Of a DNA stretch of 64,000 nucleotides, positions 1-8,622 are shown in pieces. The stretch is taken from the NCBI GenBank assembly GCA_023460395.1, contig JAEWQB010000004.1, positions 62,001-126,000 on the forward strand, in the 5' to 3' direction. This DNA is from Pseudomonadota bacterium. GTDB lineage: Bacteria > Desulfobacterota > Desulfovibrionia > Desulfovibrionales > Desulfovibrionaceae. Below the pieces are notes generated by a model that saw only the letters and a program-made list of their open reading frames with translations, was not told the DNA's origin and did not search any database. Made by a program: the position numbers and the translations under genes. Numbering within the stretch: the first letter of the stretch is position 1; every line of letters starts with the position of its first letter.

Positions 1-91
1 CGCGTACAAGACGCTGCCCCTTAACCGTGATAAGTTCCGGGTCGCCCGGTCCCGCGCCGACAAACCAGACCTGAATACGCGTCTCCGTCAT
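1..91 (-). CDS. cbiF: Precorrin-4 C11-methyltransferase, N-terminal fragment
   Basis: Only the first 30 codons lie in the window; the gene runs off the left edge. The ATG at 91-89 overlaps the TGA of the upstream cbiET gene (ATGA), so translation is probably coupled. The fragment reads MTETRIQVWFVGAGPGDPEL and continues into LITVKGQRL. The VGAGPGDPELIT stretch is the N-terminal SAM-binding motif of tetrapyrrole methyltransferases, and this opening is typical of CbiF/CobM, which methylates C11 of precorrin-4 or cobalt-precorrin-4. Other family members (CbiL, CobA) share the motif, so the exact enzyme is inferred from position behind cbiD and cbiET. Confidence 0.75.
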   Translation of the reverse strand, partial: MTETRIQVWFVGAGPGDPELITVKGQRLVR

Positions 92-1374
92 CTCCTGCCC
101 GTCCCGGTTGTGGTAGTCATACAAGGCGAAGCCGCCACAATGAATACCGGATTACGCGCTTCAAGCCGCACGTCTCCGCCCAGAGGACCGGAAACAGAGG
201 CTTGCAGCATGGTGATATCGTACCGCCAGCCCGCCTTCTCAAGCCGGGAACGCACGCGCTCCAAGGTGCCCAGTAGCACACAATGCACCACAAGCCGCCC
301 TGCCCTCCCGGTTGCCGCCTGCTGTTCATCCCGCGCGGAAACCGCCTCCAACCGGGGAAGCACCACATCAAGCAGGTCGGCGTTTTTACCCAGTCCTCCG
401 CCGATGAACACGCGGTCAGGGTCCGGCAGCCCCGCGAGACAATCCGGTAGTGTGCCGTGGACTACTTCCAGAGACAATGCCCCGAAGCGTCGCCTGTTTT
501 TACGGATCATTTCCACTCGTGCGGCATCACGCTCCACAGCGTAGACCGTTCCCCGCCGGACAATGGCGCAGGCTTCCAGCCCCACCGACCCGCACCCCGC
601 GCCCAAATCCCATAACACGGAGTCCGGCGTGAGCTGTAAGGCGGCTATGCCAGCCGCGCGGACGGGCCACTTGGTAATGAGGCCGTTGTCCGTCTCATAA
701 GCCGTCTCCTCCGTACCCAACGCGAGTTGCCGCTCCGGGACGCCTGTGCGTTCCAGCAATATCAGATTGAGGGAAGAAAACTCTCGCGAAGCGGCTTCTG
801 AAAGCGAATGGCGGGTTACGCGTTCCTCTGGTGCGCCCAGAGATTCGAATACGTGCATGGCAAACCAGTCCGCACCGCGTTCCAGTAAGAAGCGGGAGAT
901 GGTCCCCGGCGTATTGCGGTCATCCGTCAGCACAGCCACGAGGTTGTGTTCGTACAAAGCGTGGCGTAACGGGGCGTAGTCGTCCCGTCCGTGCAGCGAG
1001 ACTACGGGAATACCCTGCCACGGCACGCCAATCCGCGCGGCGGCGGTTTGCATCGCGGTGACATTGGGATACACCCGCACAGCCTCCGGGCCGAACTCAG
1101 CCACCAGACGGGCGCCGATGCCAAAAAAAAGAGGATCACCATCAGCCAGTACAACCACGCCATGCCCCGTATCCACCTCGTCCGCCACCGCGGCGAATAC
1201 CGTATGTAAGGGGGCGGCGATGGGAATGGTGCGCACAGGGCGCTTTACAAGATGCGCCGACTGGGCCAACTGACGTTTCCCCCCCACCAGCACGTCCGCC
1301 CCTGCGATTATGTCCGCGTAGGGCGTGGGCAGTGCCACCGGGTCTATTCCCAGACCGATAACCCGGATGGTCAT
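88..1374 (-). CDS. cbiET: Fused precorrin-6Y C5,15-methyltransferase / decarboxylase (CbiE-CbiT)
   Basis: About 428 residues, the size of CbiE-CbiT (CobL-type) fusions. It catalyses methylation at C5 and C15 and decarboxylation of the acetate side chain in corrin ring synthesis. The N-terminal half begins MTIRVIGLGIDP, the tetrapyrrole methyltransferase opening; the C-terminal half carries the class I SAM-binding motif WDLGAGCGSVGLEA, as in CbiT. An in-frame ATG exists 16 codons upstream, but the chosen start at 1374 directly precedes the conserved sequence and has a purine-rich GGAGAGGG upstream. Its stop overlaps the next gene's start (ATGA). It follows cbiD with a gap of about 80 bases and belongs to the same minus-strand cobalamin operon. 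Confidence 0.9.
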   Translation of the reverse strand: MTIRVIGLGIDPVALPTPYADIIAGADVLVGGKRQLAQSAHLVKRPVRTIPIAAPLHTVFAAVADEVDTGHGVVVLADGDPLFFGIGARLVAEFGPEAVRVYPNVTAMQTAAARIGVPWQGIPVVSLHGRDDYAPLRHALYEHNLVAVLTDDRNTPGTISRFLLERGADWFAMHVFESLGAPEERVTRHSLSEAASREFSSLNLILLERTGVPERQLALGTEETAYETDNGLITKWPVRAAGIAALQLTPDSVLWDLGAGCGSVGLEACAIVRRGTVYAVERDAARVEMIRKNRRRFGALSLEVVHGTLPDCLAGLPDPDRVFIGGGLGKNADLLDVVLPRLEAVSARDEQQAATGRAGRLVVHCVLLGTLERVRSRLEKAGWRYDITMLQASVSGPLGGDVRLEARNPVFIVAASPCMTTTTGTGRR

Positions 1375-1452
1375 AGGCTCTTTTCCCTCTCCTTTCCGTA
1401 TCCTGTCAACCAACGTGGACAAGCGACTAAGTGGGTGGACCGCTCGTTCCCC

Positions 1453-2601
1453 TCAGGCCGAAGCCAGCAGCGTGCCGTCAAAATCAAAAACATGGATGGA
1501 AATACGCGTACCCGCGTGTGCCCGATGCCGTGTCCAGTGCTCCATCCGCTCGTGAGCGCGTCCGGCGATCTGCGTCACCACCCGGCTCACCAAGCCCTCG
1601 GTGCCTAATATATCCAGCACCTGCCGCGCGGTGTTCGCTCCGGCAACAGCCCGCATGACGCGTTGGGACGCTCCTCCCTGCCGGCACCATGCGGACAACT
1701 CCGCAAAATCGACAGGTGCCGTTTTGGCGTGAGTGTAGGCGTGCCCCTGTGCCAATTTTACCAGCTTACCGAAAAAACATCCCCATGCGATATGGGAAAA
1801 CCCCTTCTCCGCCGCCTCGCCTAATGAAAAGGCAACAAAGTCAGCGGCCTGAACAAAGGCTTGTTCCGGCCATTCCGGGTACAGGGCCATGAGCAGTTTT
1901 TCACTACGCCGCCCTGTAGAAATACCCACCCCTCCGCAGCCCATGGCACGGGCCACGTCCATGCCCTGCACCACAGCGGCCCGCCACGAACTGTTGCTGT
2001 AAGGCCGCACGGTGCCTCGCGTGCCTAAAATAGAAATACCGCCCACAATGCCCAAACGGGCGTTCATGGTGTGCGCGGCCCGGCGTTCGCCTTCCGGCAC
2101 CACAATACGCACACGCACGCCCCCCGCGTAGCCGCATTGTGTGCAGACTTCACTTACAGCAGCTTGAATCTGCGCACGCGGGCCGGGGTTAATTGCCGCT
2201 TCTCCCACCGCGACGGGCAACCCCGGCAGGGTCACACGGCCCACACCGGCACCGCCGTCCAAATCCAGCCCCGGCTCACGCACCAGACGCACATGCGCCT
2301 CAATAACCGCTCCGTGTGTGGCGTCCGGGTCGTCTCCGCCGTCTTTGATCACTCCGCCCACGGCGAGTAATCCGTCTTCCTCGGTTCGGACAAAAGATAT
2401 GGGAACATCCAATCGCTCTGCTCGCCGCGAATCCCGTTCCAACTCGCAGAGGGGAAGCGGCACATTCACTTCGGTCCGGTTCTCGTCGCGCAGCAATACC
2501 CACAATGCAGCAACGGTAGCCGCAGTGGCTGCCGTTCCGGTAGTGAACCCCTCGCGCAGAGAGCAAGGTTCCTCGGAGCCGGAAAGATGTCCATCCGTCA
2601 T
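1453..2601 (-). CDS. cbiD: Cobalt-precorrin-5B C1-methyltransferase
   Basis: 382 residues, normal for CbiD, the SAM-dependent enzyme of the anaerobic (early cobalt insertion) corrin pathway that methylates C1 during ring contraction. The N-terminal motif LREGFTTGTAATAAT matches the glycine/threonine-rich CbiD signature (LRxGYTTGxCAAAA), with the usual Cys replaced. The chosen ATG at 2601 has GGTGG upstream, and its first bases form an ATGA overlap with the stop of the EamA transporter gene; a longer in-frame reading would lie inside that gene. The tail ends with FDFDGTLL, which resembles a HAD motif but sits where CbiD normally ends and is probably coincidental. Presence of cbiD marks the anaerobic cobalamin route. 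Confidence 0.9.
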   Translation of the reverse strand: MTDGHLSGSEEPCSLREGFTTGTAATAATVAALWVLLRDENRTEVNVPLPLCELERDSRRAERLDVPISFVRTEEDGLLAVGGVIKDGGDDPDATHGAVIEAHVRLVREPGLDLDGGAGVGRVTLPGLPVAVGEAAINPGPRAQIQAAVSEVCTQCGYAGGVRVRIVVPEGERRAAHTMNARLGIVGGISILGTRGTVRPYSNSSWRAAVVQGMDVARAMGCGGVGISTGRRSEKLLMALYPEWPEQAFVQAADFVAFSLGEAAEKGFSHIAWGCFFGKLVKLAQGHAYTHAKTAPVDFAELSAWCRQGGASQRVMRAVAGANTARQVLDILGTEGLVSRVVTQIAGRAHERMEHWTRHRAHAGTRISIHVFDFDGTLLASA

Positions 2602-3548
2602 CGTGCCACCGCCACCTGTGCGCTTTTCCGACGCTGCACAGCCTGCTGCCCGGCTATACCCATGCCGATGGCAACGATAGCCATGCATGCCCCCATAATG
2701 CCCAGTGGCCCGGTGGGCCGGTCAAAAAACAACATATCCCACACAAAGGCCAGCGTGGGTTGTATGAGCATAACCAGTCCAGCTACAGCGGCGGGAAGCT
2801 GTGGCAAAGCGGAGGACAGCAACACCCAGCCGAGGCCCTGACACAGCAGCCCGTAGGCGACCAGATAGCCGCCGTCCCGCAGGGTGGGAATGGCAAACGA
2901 CGCACCGCTTATTGTTCCTGCCACACCGCAAAACAATGCCGTTACCAGCGATACCATGGCCATGTTCATGACCAGAGGCAAACGACCATCCATCCCTTGC
3001 GAGCGCCGCAGTGCCAAAATATACCCCGAATAAAATACTGCGGTAAGCAGCCCCATGACCACGCCGGGAATGGTGCCCTCCACGAGGTTATTCACGTCCA
3101 CCCCCACCAGCAACCACAAGCCGCCAAGAGCAAGGGGAACCGCCATAACCAGCCGCAGGGAAAGCCGTTCTCCAAAAAAGACAACACCTACCAGCGCCAA
3201 AATGAACACCTGAAAATTGCCAAGAATGGTAGACAGCCCCGGTCCAATGTACAGAATGGAACGGTGCCAGACTTCGAGGTCCAGCGCGAAAAAAAAGGCC
3301 GCCCCGAAAACAATACCCCACACGCCACGCCGTAGATGCAGACGCTCGCCATGGACCAGCGCGACGAGCAAAAGGCCTATTCCGCCAAAAAGGACGCGAT
3401 AGAACGCGGAGGCACTCGGCCCCACTTCCGTCAACCGGACAAACACCGGCGCGAAACTGATGATGACCCCGCCCAGCAAAACGCGGAGCAGCGGAGCAAG
3501 AGGCAGCCCCATTGCGCTGCCTGACGCCCTATGTGCATGATATTTCAT
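2598..3548 (-). CDS. EamA/DMT-family transporter
   Basis: 316 residues with about ten hydrophobic segments arranged as two EamA repeats, typical of drug/metabolite transporters of the inner membrane. The first repeat starts around residues 18-45 (LRVLLGGVIISFAPVFVRL), the second around residue 165. The substrate cannot be read from sequence. Its stop overlaps the start of cbiD (ATGA), so it is probably co-transcribed and coupled with the cobalamin genes; this suggests, without proving, a link to cobalt, a corrinoid or a precursor. The start at 3548 has no strong ribosome site, and an internal Met 12 codons in (MGLPLAPLLR) is a possible alternative. Confidence 0.85.
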   Translation of the reverse strand: MKYHAHRASGSAMGLPLAPLLRVLLGGVIISFAPVFVRLTEVGPSASAFYRVLFGGIGLLLVALVHGERLHLRRGVWGIVFGAAFFFALDLEVWHRSILYIGPGLSTILGNFQVFILALVGVVFFGERLSLRLVMAVPLALGGLWLLVGVDVNNLVEGTIPGVVMGLLTAVFYSGYILALRRSQGMDGRLPLVMNMAMVSLVTALFCGVAGTISGASFAIPTLRDGGYLVAYGLLCQGLGWVLLSSALPQLPAAVAGLVMLIQPTLAFVWDMLFFDRPTGPLGIMGACMAIVAIGMGIAGQQAVQRRKSAQVAVAR

Positions 3549-3625
3549 AATGTATAGCTAGTTATTGTTGCAGGGTTGCCGCGAACGGATGCTCCACGGC
3601 TGGTAACCGGCCTGTCTGCGACGGA

Positions 3626-6232
3626 TTACAGCGCCCCCGCCTTGACCAGCGCCTCGCGGGCATCGTCATGCCTGCCACGCGCTTCAAATGCACGAGCCAA
3701 CTCAAGCCACGCGGAACGCATGTCTGGTCGCAGCGCTGCTGCCTGCCGGGCCAGCACTTCGGCAATTTCCGGGTCTTCCCCGGCATCCAGATAGAGTTTC
3801 GCCATCAGTTGGAGCGCCTGAGCGTCCTGCGGGTTGTGAATAAGCGCCTGATGCAAACACTCGCGGGCTTCTTCCATACGATTTTGGCGCATGCATAACC
3901 GGGCGAGATGCCGCTGCACCAAGCCCTGATTCTCTCCCAGCTTCGCGGCGCGGGTGTAGTACTGCCGGGAAACGCCATATTGCCGCTCAGTCTCGGAAAG
4001 CTGCCCAAGCCGCAGCAGGGCAAAAAAATGACCGGGGTTATGTTTCAGGCATTTGCGATAGTAGGCGCGGGCTTCCTTATATTCGCCAAGCGCATGGCAT
4101 ACATTGCCAAGGTTGTAGAGTGCCATCACGTCATGCGGATTCCGCGCAAGCGCCTCCGTAAACTGGTGCCGCGCCTCTTCCTGCCTGCCGAGTCCGGCGT
4201 AGCAGACTCCTAACGAATTCCTCGCCATGGTGTTGTCCGCGTCAGCCAGCAAAGCGCGCTTATACTCCTCAATGGCCCCAAAGGTGTCACTCTGGGAGTA
4301 CAACTTGTCCGCGCTGATGTTAAGCGCGAGCGAATCCATCACGCCCACGTGCGGTGCCGGGCACAGCATGGCATATTCCAGCGCTTTCAGACAATTTTCC
4401 ACACTCTCGGCCTTGCGGTAGCGCAGAAAGGGGTGGCACGCCACTCCCACTGCCGCCTCTATGCCCAACCGGGATTCCAGCGTTTCGCACAACGCTGTGT
4501 AGCGCTCTCGCATGACATCCGGGGAAGCGCCGGGATGGAAAAAAATTAGCGAATTAAGGCCGTACCTGCCCCCGATAGCCTGTGCGGGAACAGTAGCCCG
4601 TGGGGAACGGCCTGTGTTCCGGCGCGTTCCATCAGAACATCCCTTCGCCGCAGTTTCTGTTTCCCGCCCGTTCCGTTGGTCCTCACCCGCCGTATCCGCA
4701 CACAGCATATCCCGGCACAATTCCGCCGCTTCGGCCATAATCTGCTCTGGATGGGAGTGCCCGGACCGTATCCCTTCCGGTCCGGTCAAACGGACCAGCG
4801 CCACGGCAAACCGGTCACACAATTCCCGCTCGCGGCTGAACCGGGTGAGGAAATCCCGGTGCCGGTACAGCCCGGTAAGCGTATCCAGTTGCGCCTCGCC
4901 GCCCACGGCACCCCCCGTAGGGGCGGTCGAGCGGCCGTTCCCCGGCACCCCCTTTTCTTCCGGGACCAACGCGATGCGGTCGCCCGGTTCAATGGGCCAT
5001 GTGGGGTCCCCAAGATGCATAACTTCGGCAAGCGACTGCGCTTCACGAACTTCCATAAGCACTATCTCGCCCTTGTAGAGAGGAGACTTGCCTTTTCCGT
5101 CGCCGCCTTCCCCCGGTGAGCCGCCCATTGCGCCATCTGCGCCGTCCGCACCATCGTGTGCCCGGTGCGAATCATACTGCGTGGACCACACGGCGTATCG
5201 GCTGCCTTCCCGCGCCCCCACGGCCCGCCCAAGACTCACCATAATCCGGCTCATGGGCATGGTTTCCACCACCTTGCCCCCTTCCGCCAGAATGCGGTGA
5301 TAGCCCATTACGTGATCCGTTGCGTCGCCCAGCCCCTTTTCTCCCGCTATTGTGGCGGCAATACGCGATTTCCGCAGCAGCAGTTTAGCCTGCTCCTCCA
5401 CAGCCCGCTCAAATAAATGCCCTTCAAAATCTTGTGGATACGCGGCATACCCCGCGCAAACCGCCACACGGACAATATCTTCCGTCAGCGTGTGGGTACG
5501 GCGCACAGAACGCAAACAGCGCACACACTCTTTGGCAATACGCCGACACGAACCAACCGTACCGCCGGGGACAAACATGCCGAACTCATGATCGCCGGTG
5601 CGGGCAACCAATGCCTGTTCCGGCGCGCAATCCCGTAGGGCGTCCGCCAGTGCGGTCATAAGCGCGCCCGCAAAAACGAACCCGTAATCGCGTTCCACAT
5701 GCCGCAGGGAATCCAGAGTAAATGTTATGACTCCCATACATGCGTGGTGTTTCCCCGTGGGAGAAGGCGAACCATTCATATCGCAATGCCCGTCGCCTGC
5801 GGGACGGAAGCACTCGCGTATAAGCTCCACCTCGCGGCAGACGGCCTGCTCCAAATGAGGGCGGGAAAAAAGACCCGTAGTCGGGTCCGTGATGCTCATT
5901 TTGTACAACAACAGGGTTTCCAGCACCATTGCCCCCACGGCAGGGCACAGGTCCAACAGCGTCTTCCGCGCGCGCATGCTCACGCCCCGCGCCACAAAAA
6001 CACCAAGCACCTCGCCATGCAGCACCAGCGGCAGCAACAATTTTTTGTCCGCGCTGTCCCACACGGGATGGGGACTCTGCCGATTTCTGGGAAAATACAG
6101 GCTATAGGAGCGGAAGCTAAGAAAGCGCCCCACAGCGTCTGCCAGCAGGTGCTCATAGGTAATAAGGTCGTGCCGCGTCAGCCGAGTCCGGGTGTGGGAA
6201 AAGATATCCTGTTGCGCCTTCATCGGGAGCAT
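3626..6232 (-). CDS. TPR protein with two degenerate GGDEF domains
   Basis: About 868 residues from the ATG at 6232, chosen because GGGAGG lies 6 bases upstream; the frame extends further 5' without that support. Residues about 30-110 look like a reduced GAF-like region. A GGDEF-type domain follows (ITDPTTGLFSRPHLE at about 114-128), with GGDEF replaced by GDHEF near 213-217. A Gly/Asp-rich linker (about 355-385) leads to a second GGDEF-type domain (LDTLTGLYRHRDFL at about 449-462), whose signature is replaced by GLNSL after RYG near 558. Residues about 640-868 are consecutive TPR units (for example NSLGVCYAGLGRQEEA). Both cyclase sites look inactive, so a c-di-GMP or protein-binding scaffold is more likely than a synthase. 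It diverges from the nitroreductase gene. Confidence 0.85.
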   Translation of the reverse strand: MLPMKAQQDIFSHTRTRLTRHDLITYEHLLADAVGRFLSFRSYSLYFPRNRQSPHPVWDSADKKLLLPLVLHGEVLGVFVARGVSMRARKTLLDLCPAVGAMVLETLLLYKMSITDPTTGLFSRPHLEQAVCREVELIRECFRPAGDGHCDMNGSPSPTGKHHACMGVITFTLDSLRHVERDYGFVFAGALMTALADALRDCAPEQALVARTGDHEFGMFVPGGTVGSCRRIAKECVRCLRSVRRTHTLTEDIVRVAVCAGYAAYPQDFEGHLFERAVEEQAKLLLRKSRIAATIAGEKGLGDATDHVMGYHRILAEGGKVVETMPMSRIMVSLGRAVGAREGSRYAVWSTQYDSHRAHDGADGADGAMGGSPGEGGDGKGKSPLYKGEIVLMEVREAQSLAEVMHLGDPTWPIEPGDRIALVPEEKGVPGNGRSTAPTGGAVGGEAQLDTLTGLYRHRDFLTRFSRERELCDRFAVALVRLTGPEGIRSGHSHPEQIMAEAAELCRDMLCADTAGEDQRNGRETETAAKGCSDGTRRNTGRSPRATVPAQAIGGRYGLNSLIFFHPGASPDVMRERYTALCETLESRLGIEAAVGVACHPFLRYRKAESVENCLKALEYAMLCPAPHVGVMDSLALNISADKLYSQSDTFGAIEEYKRALLADADNTMARNSLGVCYAGLGRQEEARHQFTEALARNPHDVMALYNLGNVCHALGEYKEARAYYRKCLKHNPGHFFALLRLGQLSETERQYGVSRQYYTRAAKLGENQGLVQRHLARLCMRQNRMEEARECLHQALIHNPQDAQALQLMAKLYLDAGEDPEIAEVLARQAAALRPDMRSAWLELARAFEARGRHDDAREALVKAGAL

Positions 6233-6364
6233 ATACATCCTCCCTGTGGGAAAAGAAAGTCCCACCCCCGCCGCCGCACCCGCAGCCTTGCATCCCTTTC
6301 CGCGATGCGGTAGCACCCATTAGACAAGCTGAGTCCGCGCTTTTCGTGACTGCAAGGAGCCACC

Positions 6365-6901
6365 ATGACAGAGATATCGCAATGCCCTCTTCAGGAACCG
6401 GTCATGCGCGCCATACGTGAACGGCGCAGCATCCGCTCGTACACCGACGCACATGTTTCCGATGAGACGATACGCGCTCTTTTAGACGCCGGGCGCTGGG
6501 CCCCCAGCGGCATGAACAACCAGCCGTTCCGCTTCCTCGTTCTGCGGCGGGCGGACCCCCGCTTTGCCGCGTTGTCGGAATTGACAAAGTATACCCGCAT
6601 TGTCCGTTCCGCCCCGGTCATGATTACCGTGTTTTTAGATAGGTCTGCCACCTACCACCAGAACAAAGACCACCAATCCGCCGGCGCCTGTGTTCAGAAC
6701 ATAATGCTCGCCGCGCACGCCCACGGGCTGGGCACCGTATGGCTGGGCCAGATGATGAACAACGCCCCGCAGGTTCTGGAGGCGCTGGGTCTTTCGCCGG
6801 AAGCTTACGAATTTATCACCGCGCTGCCGCTGGGTGTTCCCGCCGAGCCGGGCACGCCCTCGCGCAAACCGCTAGCGGATTATATGCTGGAGGCATTTTA
6901 A
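6365..6901 (+). CDS. Nitroreductase family protein
   Basis: 178 residues, the usual size of small FMN-dependent nitroreductases. The motif AIRERRSIRSYTD at the N-terminus and WAPSGMNNQPFRFLVL are the FMN phosphate and ring-contacting segments of the family, and AGACVQNIMLAAHAHGLGTVWLG is the conserved central helix region. It likely reduces nitro or quinone-type substrates with NAD(P)H in the cytoplasm; the physiological substrate cannot be told. AAGGAG sits upstream of the start. The stop overlaps the start of the next gene (TAATG), indicating a two-gene operon with the MBL hydrolase. Confidence 0.9.
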   Translation: MTEISQCPLQEPVMRAIRERRSIRSYTDAHVSDETIRALLDAGRWAPSGMNNQPFRFLVLRRADPRFAALSELTKYTRIVRSAPVMITVFLDRSATYHQNKDHQSAGACVQNIMLAAHAHGLGTVWLGQMMNNAPQVLEALGLSPEAYEFITALPLGVPAEPGTPSRKPLADYMLEAF

Positions 6902-7527
6902 TGCAGGTACGCACGTTTCCCCTTGGCCCGCTCGATACTAACTGCCACGTGGCATGGCACAACGGCCTTGCCATAGCCGTAGATCCCGGCGGCGAACCTG
7001 CGGAAATTATCGCCTTTCTCAATGCCAACAATCTGCGCCTTACCCATATTCTCAACACCCACCTGCATTTTGACCACGTATATGGCAATCAGGCCCTGCA
7101 ACAAGCCACAGGAGCGCCCATATTAGCCTGTTCGCGTGACGGCTACATGCTGGATACCGAATTGGGACGCGGCGGCATGTGGGGCTTCCCCAAGGTCACA
7201 CCCTTTGTATACGAAGCTATTGACGAAGGTCCGCGAACCTTTCTGGAGCGCCCCTGTACCGTCCTGCACACTCCGGGGCACACTCCGGGCGGGTTGTCAT
7301 TTTATTTCCCGGATGACAATGTGCTTTTTGCGGGAGACCTGCTATTCTACCGTTTCGTGGGCAGAACAGACTTTCCGGGCGGCAGCGAAAGCGACCTGCG
7401 CGATTCCATAACGAGAAAGGTCTTTCCTCTGCCCGGAGAAACTGTTGTCTACGCAGGGCACGGCATGCAGACCACGGTGGGAGACGAACGGCTGAACAAC
7501 CCGTTTTTCTCTGATTTCACACGATAA
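6901..7527 (+). CDS. MBL-fold metallo-hydrolase, glyoxalase II-like
   Basis: 208 residues. The metal-binding pattern of the metallo-beta-lactamase fold is complete: NTHLHFDH (HxHxDH), the His of HTPGHTPGG, the Asp of FAGDLLF and the final GHG. The FPLGPLDTNCH opening and short length fit hydroxyacylglutathione hydrolase-like or thioester hydrolase proteins that lack the long C-terminal glutathione-binding region of true GloB. The substrate is therefore uncertain. The start at 6901 overlaps the stop of the nitroreductase gene by one base and has GGAGG inside that gene's last codons, so the pair is likely coupled. Confidence 0.88.
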   Translation: MQVRTFPLGPLDTNCHVAWHNGLAIAVDPGGEPAEIIAFLNANNLRLTHILNTHLHFDHVYGNQALQQATGAPILACSRDGYMLDTELGRGGMWGFPKVTPFVYEAIDEGPRTFLERPCTVLHTPGHTPGGLSFYFPDDNVLFAGDLLFYRFVGRTDFPGGSESDLRDSITRKVFPLPGETVVYAGHGMQTTVGDERLNNPFFSDFTR

Positions 7528-7884
7528 ACGCTCTGCGAAAAGGCCGCCCGCAAATCAGGCCATATCTGGGTATATCTGGGTATACCTGAGCGGAGCTGGG
7601 CAGATATGGACGGCGGGACAGTTGCACAGCCCCGCCCGGAGGAGACGAAGCGTGCGCACTGTGATTGATTTACGCCAAAAATGTTGAGGCATTGGTCTGG
7701 AGATACAGTGGTACCTCCGCCTTCACGAAGGGAATGACATTGCCTTCCTGCTTCCGTCCGATGCGGCCGGGCAAGCGGAGCATGCTCTGTATATTGAGCC
7801 GCGATGGACGTTAACCCTCTCACCGGAGGGGGATGGGCTGCGCGCACGGTATATCCGCAAAACACCCACCAGAGAGGAACCCCT
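7528..7884. other. Gene-free stretch with inverted and tandem repeats
   Basis: No convincing gene lies in these 357 bases. An open frame enters from 7804 but has no conserved character before the ATG at 7885. The stretch contains a dyad and short tandem repeats (listed separately) that may belong to the upstream region of the flavoprotein gene. Confidence 0.6.
7560..7609. repeat. 9-bp inverted repeat enclosing a 10-bp tandem repeat
   Basis: CCATATCTG at 7560-7568 is the exact inverse of CAGATATGG at 7601-7609. Between them TATCTGGGTA occurs twice in tandem, followed by TACCTGAG; GGTATACC is itself palindromic. It may be an operator or a hairpin in the intergenic region. No protein can be assigned to it. 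Confidence 0.5.
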
Positions 7885-8622
7885 ATGAATTCCACTCGCT
7901 GCACATCTTCCACCTCCCGCCAAGCGCCTGAAGAAATTCTCGACGAGAATACCGTGCCGGACGTATTGGCAGACACTCCCGGTACTTCCCCCGGCATAGT
8001 CGCCCTGTCGTGCAGCCCGCGGGCCGGGGGCAACAGCGACCACGCCTGCCGCCTTTTCATAGAAGGAGTGCGCGCGGCGGGCGGGGAATCGCAATTCATT
8101 CCCCTGCGGCACTATACCGTCCGCCACTGTATTTCCTGCCAACGCTGCGAGCATACCCCCGCCAGAAACTGCTTTCTTGAAGGGACAGACCAAAGCGGTC
8201 CGCTTTTCCGCCTTCTCCTTCAGGCCCCGGTCTTATTCTTCGCCTGCCCCATCTATTTCTATCACGTTCCGTCCCTGTTCAAGGCTTGGATAGACCGGGG
8301 ACAGGCGTTCTGGATGCGGCGTCAGGCGGGAGATCCCACAATGCTCGCCCTGCCCCCCCGAAAAGCATATTTAGCCATGATGGGTGCACGCCTGAAAGGG
8401 GATAAACTCTTTGAAGGAAGTCTGCTTTCTCTGAAAATTTTCCTTCAGCCCTTTAATATTACGCTTGAAGACCCGCTGCTCCTCTATGGCATGGATGGAC
8501 CGCAAGACCTGAGGCAGACCCAAGACGCGGTGGAACGGCTACGGGCAATGGGGCACGCCGCCGCCAATACCGCGCTTCTCTCTCCCGGCGCACCCTCTTC
8601 CGCAAACGTAAGCCCGGCGTGA
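7885..8622 (+). CDS. NADPH-dependent FMN reductase / flavodoxin-like protein
   Basis: 245 residues. After a poorly conserved N-terminal stretch of about 45 residues, IVALSCSPRAGGNSDHACRLF is the phosphate-binding loop of flavodoxin-fold flavin reductases, and the Cys-rich segment CISCQRCEHTPARNCF is typical of iron-sulfur flavoprotein-like members. PIYFYHVPSLFKAWIDRG is the second FMN-contacting motif. It probably reduces flavin or a redox partner in the cytoplasm. The ATG at 7885 was chosen for the AGAGAGGAA site just upstream. Its TGA overlaps the GTG start of comF, indicating co-translation. Confidence 0.85.
   Translation: MNSTRCTSSTSRQAPEEILDENTVPDVLADTPGTSPGIVALSCSPRAGGNSDHACRLFIEGVRAAGGESQFIPLRHYTVRHCISCQRCEHTPARNCFLEGTDQSGPLFRLLLQAPVLFFACPIYFYHVPSLFKAWIDRGQAFWMRRQAGDPTMLALPPRKAYLAMMGARLKGDKLFEGSLLSLKIFLQPFNITLEDPLLLYGMDGPQDLRQTQDAVERLRAMGHAAANTALLSPGAPSSANVSPA

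Noticed and set aside
1453..1500. FDFDGTLL at the end of CbiD as a HAD phosphatase fusion
   Set aside because: Only the first HAD-like motif is present and the protein ends a few residues later; CbiD proteins have a similar closing strand.
7804..7884. A longer N-terminus for the flavin reductase-like protein
   Set aside because: The extra codons are not conserved in character, and a good ribosome site lies directly before the ATG at 7885.
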